Assembly (NCBI GenBank): GCA_002068205.1
Contig: MVZB01000137.1
Location: 1 to 8,599, forward strand
Direction of reading: 5' to 3'
Origin: a candidate division BRC1 bacterium ADurb.BinA292
Lineage (GTDB): Bacteria > Sumerlaeota > Sumerlaeia > MVZB01
DNA: 8,599 nucleotides
Positions 6,286-8,599 of this stretch are shown in pieces. Under the pieces are notes generated by a model, which saw nothing but the letters and a program-made list of their open reading frames with translations, had not been told where the DNA came from and did no database searches. Positions within the stretch are counted from its first letter, which is position 1. Each line of letters opens with the position of its first letter. Position numbers and translations under genes: made by a program.

Positions 6286-6315
6286 GTGACGCGTCTTGCG
6301 GGCGCGTGGCAAAAT
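6286..6315 (+). promoter_or_regulatory. Weak candidate promoter of the sensor kinase gene
   Basis: GTGACG (6286-6291) and CAAAAT (6310-6315) are 18 bases apart, each with four of six consensus positions. If used, transcription starts near 6322 and excludes an ATG at 6280, favouring the ATG at 6418. No better candidate was seen in the spacer, and chance occurrence is quite possible. Confidence 0.22.
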
Positions 6316-6417
6316 GATGGGCGAAGCAGACCCCATTACGGAGGGCTGCGATCCCCTCCAGACCGCACGCGCACCTCCCGCATTCTTCTTTGTAACCCTC
6401 GCTGGGACGCAGGCCGC

Positions 6418-8436
<2,019 letters not shown>

Positions 8437-8475
8437 GAGAGCCAAGGGCGAGGGACGCGAACCGGGAACCGAATT

Positions 8476-8492
8476 TGAGGGTAAGTCCCTCA
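8476..8492 (+). terminator. Short perfect hairpin downstream of the kinase gene
   Basis: TGAGGG (8476-8481) and CCCTCA (8487-8492) form a six-base perfect stem around TAAGT, 40 bases after the kinase stop. No T-run follows, so termination activity is uncertain. It lies just before repeat copy 4. Confidence 0.3.
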
Positions 8493-8507
8493 TGGGCGGC
8501 CACGCAC

Positions 8508-8599
8508 GACCGATTCGAGCGGCCGAGGGCGTGCCGGAATCGTCCCACCGCCAGTCCTATCAGGGACGGCAGACTTCAGCCCGCCACTTCAGTGGCGGG
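8508..8599 (+). repeat. Interspersed palindromic repeat, copy 4 (right edge)
   Basis: This is the best partner of copy 2: it begins with the same GACCGATTCGA block and has the same length to the end of the second stem. The first hairpin is GTCCT/GGGAC around ATCA, with one T-G position that would still pair as U-G in RNA. The second is CCCGCCAC/GTGGCGGG around TTCA, so the loop base varies while both stem arms are kept. The element reaches the last base of the window and may continue. Confidence 0.7.

Larger units (their letters stand above)
5842..6417. other. 576-base divergent intergenic region rich in repeats
   Basis: This spacer separates the minus-strand nucleotidase operon from the plus-strand kinase gene. 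It holds the operon promoter near 5900, three diverged copies of an interspersed repeat (5941-5995, 6067-6158, 6181-6203), an inverted repeat of CCGGGATC (6161-6168) with GATCCCGG (6214-6221), and a weak candidate kinase promoter near 6300. An open frame at 5951-6289 crosses all repeat copies but has no family resemblance, and I regard it as non-coding. Bases 5996-6066 and 6222-6285 show nothing I can name. Confidence 0.6.

Noticed and set aside
5951..6289. Open frame of 112 codons in the divergent spacer
   Set aside because: It runs through three repeat copies, its peptide repeats the same SPxET-like pattern because two copies share a frame, and it resembles no family. It also has no ribosome binding site.

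Overview
The window is GC-rich bacterial DNA (roughly two-thirds G+C by eye) with long intergenic spacers, degenerate interspersed repeats, a secreted glycosidase and a large soluble sensor kinase. This style fits environmental bacteria of the planctomycete/PVC type or neighbouring under-sampled phyla. No rRNA, tRNA or marker gene is present, so the taxonomic guess is weak.

Left part (1-1775, + strand). The C-terminal end of an unidentified gene stops at 113. A sigma70-like promoter (155-184) then precedes a 500-residue polyprenyl-phosphate sugar-1-phosphate transferase of the WbaP/WcaJ type. That enzyme starts lipid-linked repeat-unit synthesis for exopolysaccharide, capsule or O-antigen. 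A hairpin follows its stop codon.

Middle island (about 1800-2510, + strand). This stretch is visibly more AT-rich than its surroundings. It carries a compact type II toxin-antitoxin operon, brnT-brnA. A well-formed promoter places the start of transcription at or next to the brnT start codon, while brnA has a good Shine-Dalgarno inside brnT. This looks like an acquired module.

Right-middle operon (5841 down to 2546, - strand). A Hal2/CysQ-like 3'(2'),5'-bisphosphate nucleotidase of the inositol-phosphatase superfamily overlaps by an ATGA the start of a secreted 765-residue glycoside-hydrolase-like protein with a predicted (alpha/alpha)6 toroid. The pair appears translationally coupled.

Divergent spacer and signalling gene (5842-8599). 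A 576-base spacer holds the nucleotidase promoter and at least three diverged copies of an interspersed repeat with short palindromes. A fourth copy lies at the right edge of the window, so repeats bracket the gene between them. That gene is a cytoplasmic PAS-PAS-HisKA_3-HATPase histidine kinase ending in a NarL-type receiver domain with no DNA-binding domain.

I found no CRISPR array, transposase, phage gene or recognisable defence island. The points most worth a second look are the HTH-less kinase-receiver fusion with a possible internal start, the repeat family with a 70/140-base register, the leaderless-toxin/strong-RBS-antitoxin layout, and the coupling of a nucleotidase to a secreted glycosidase.
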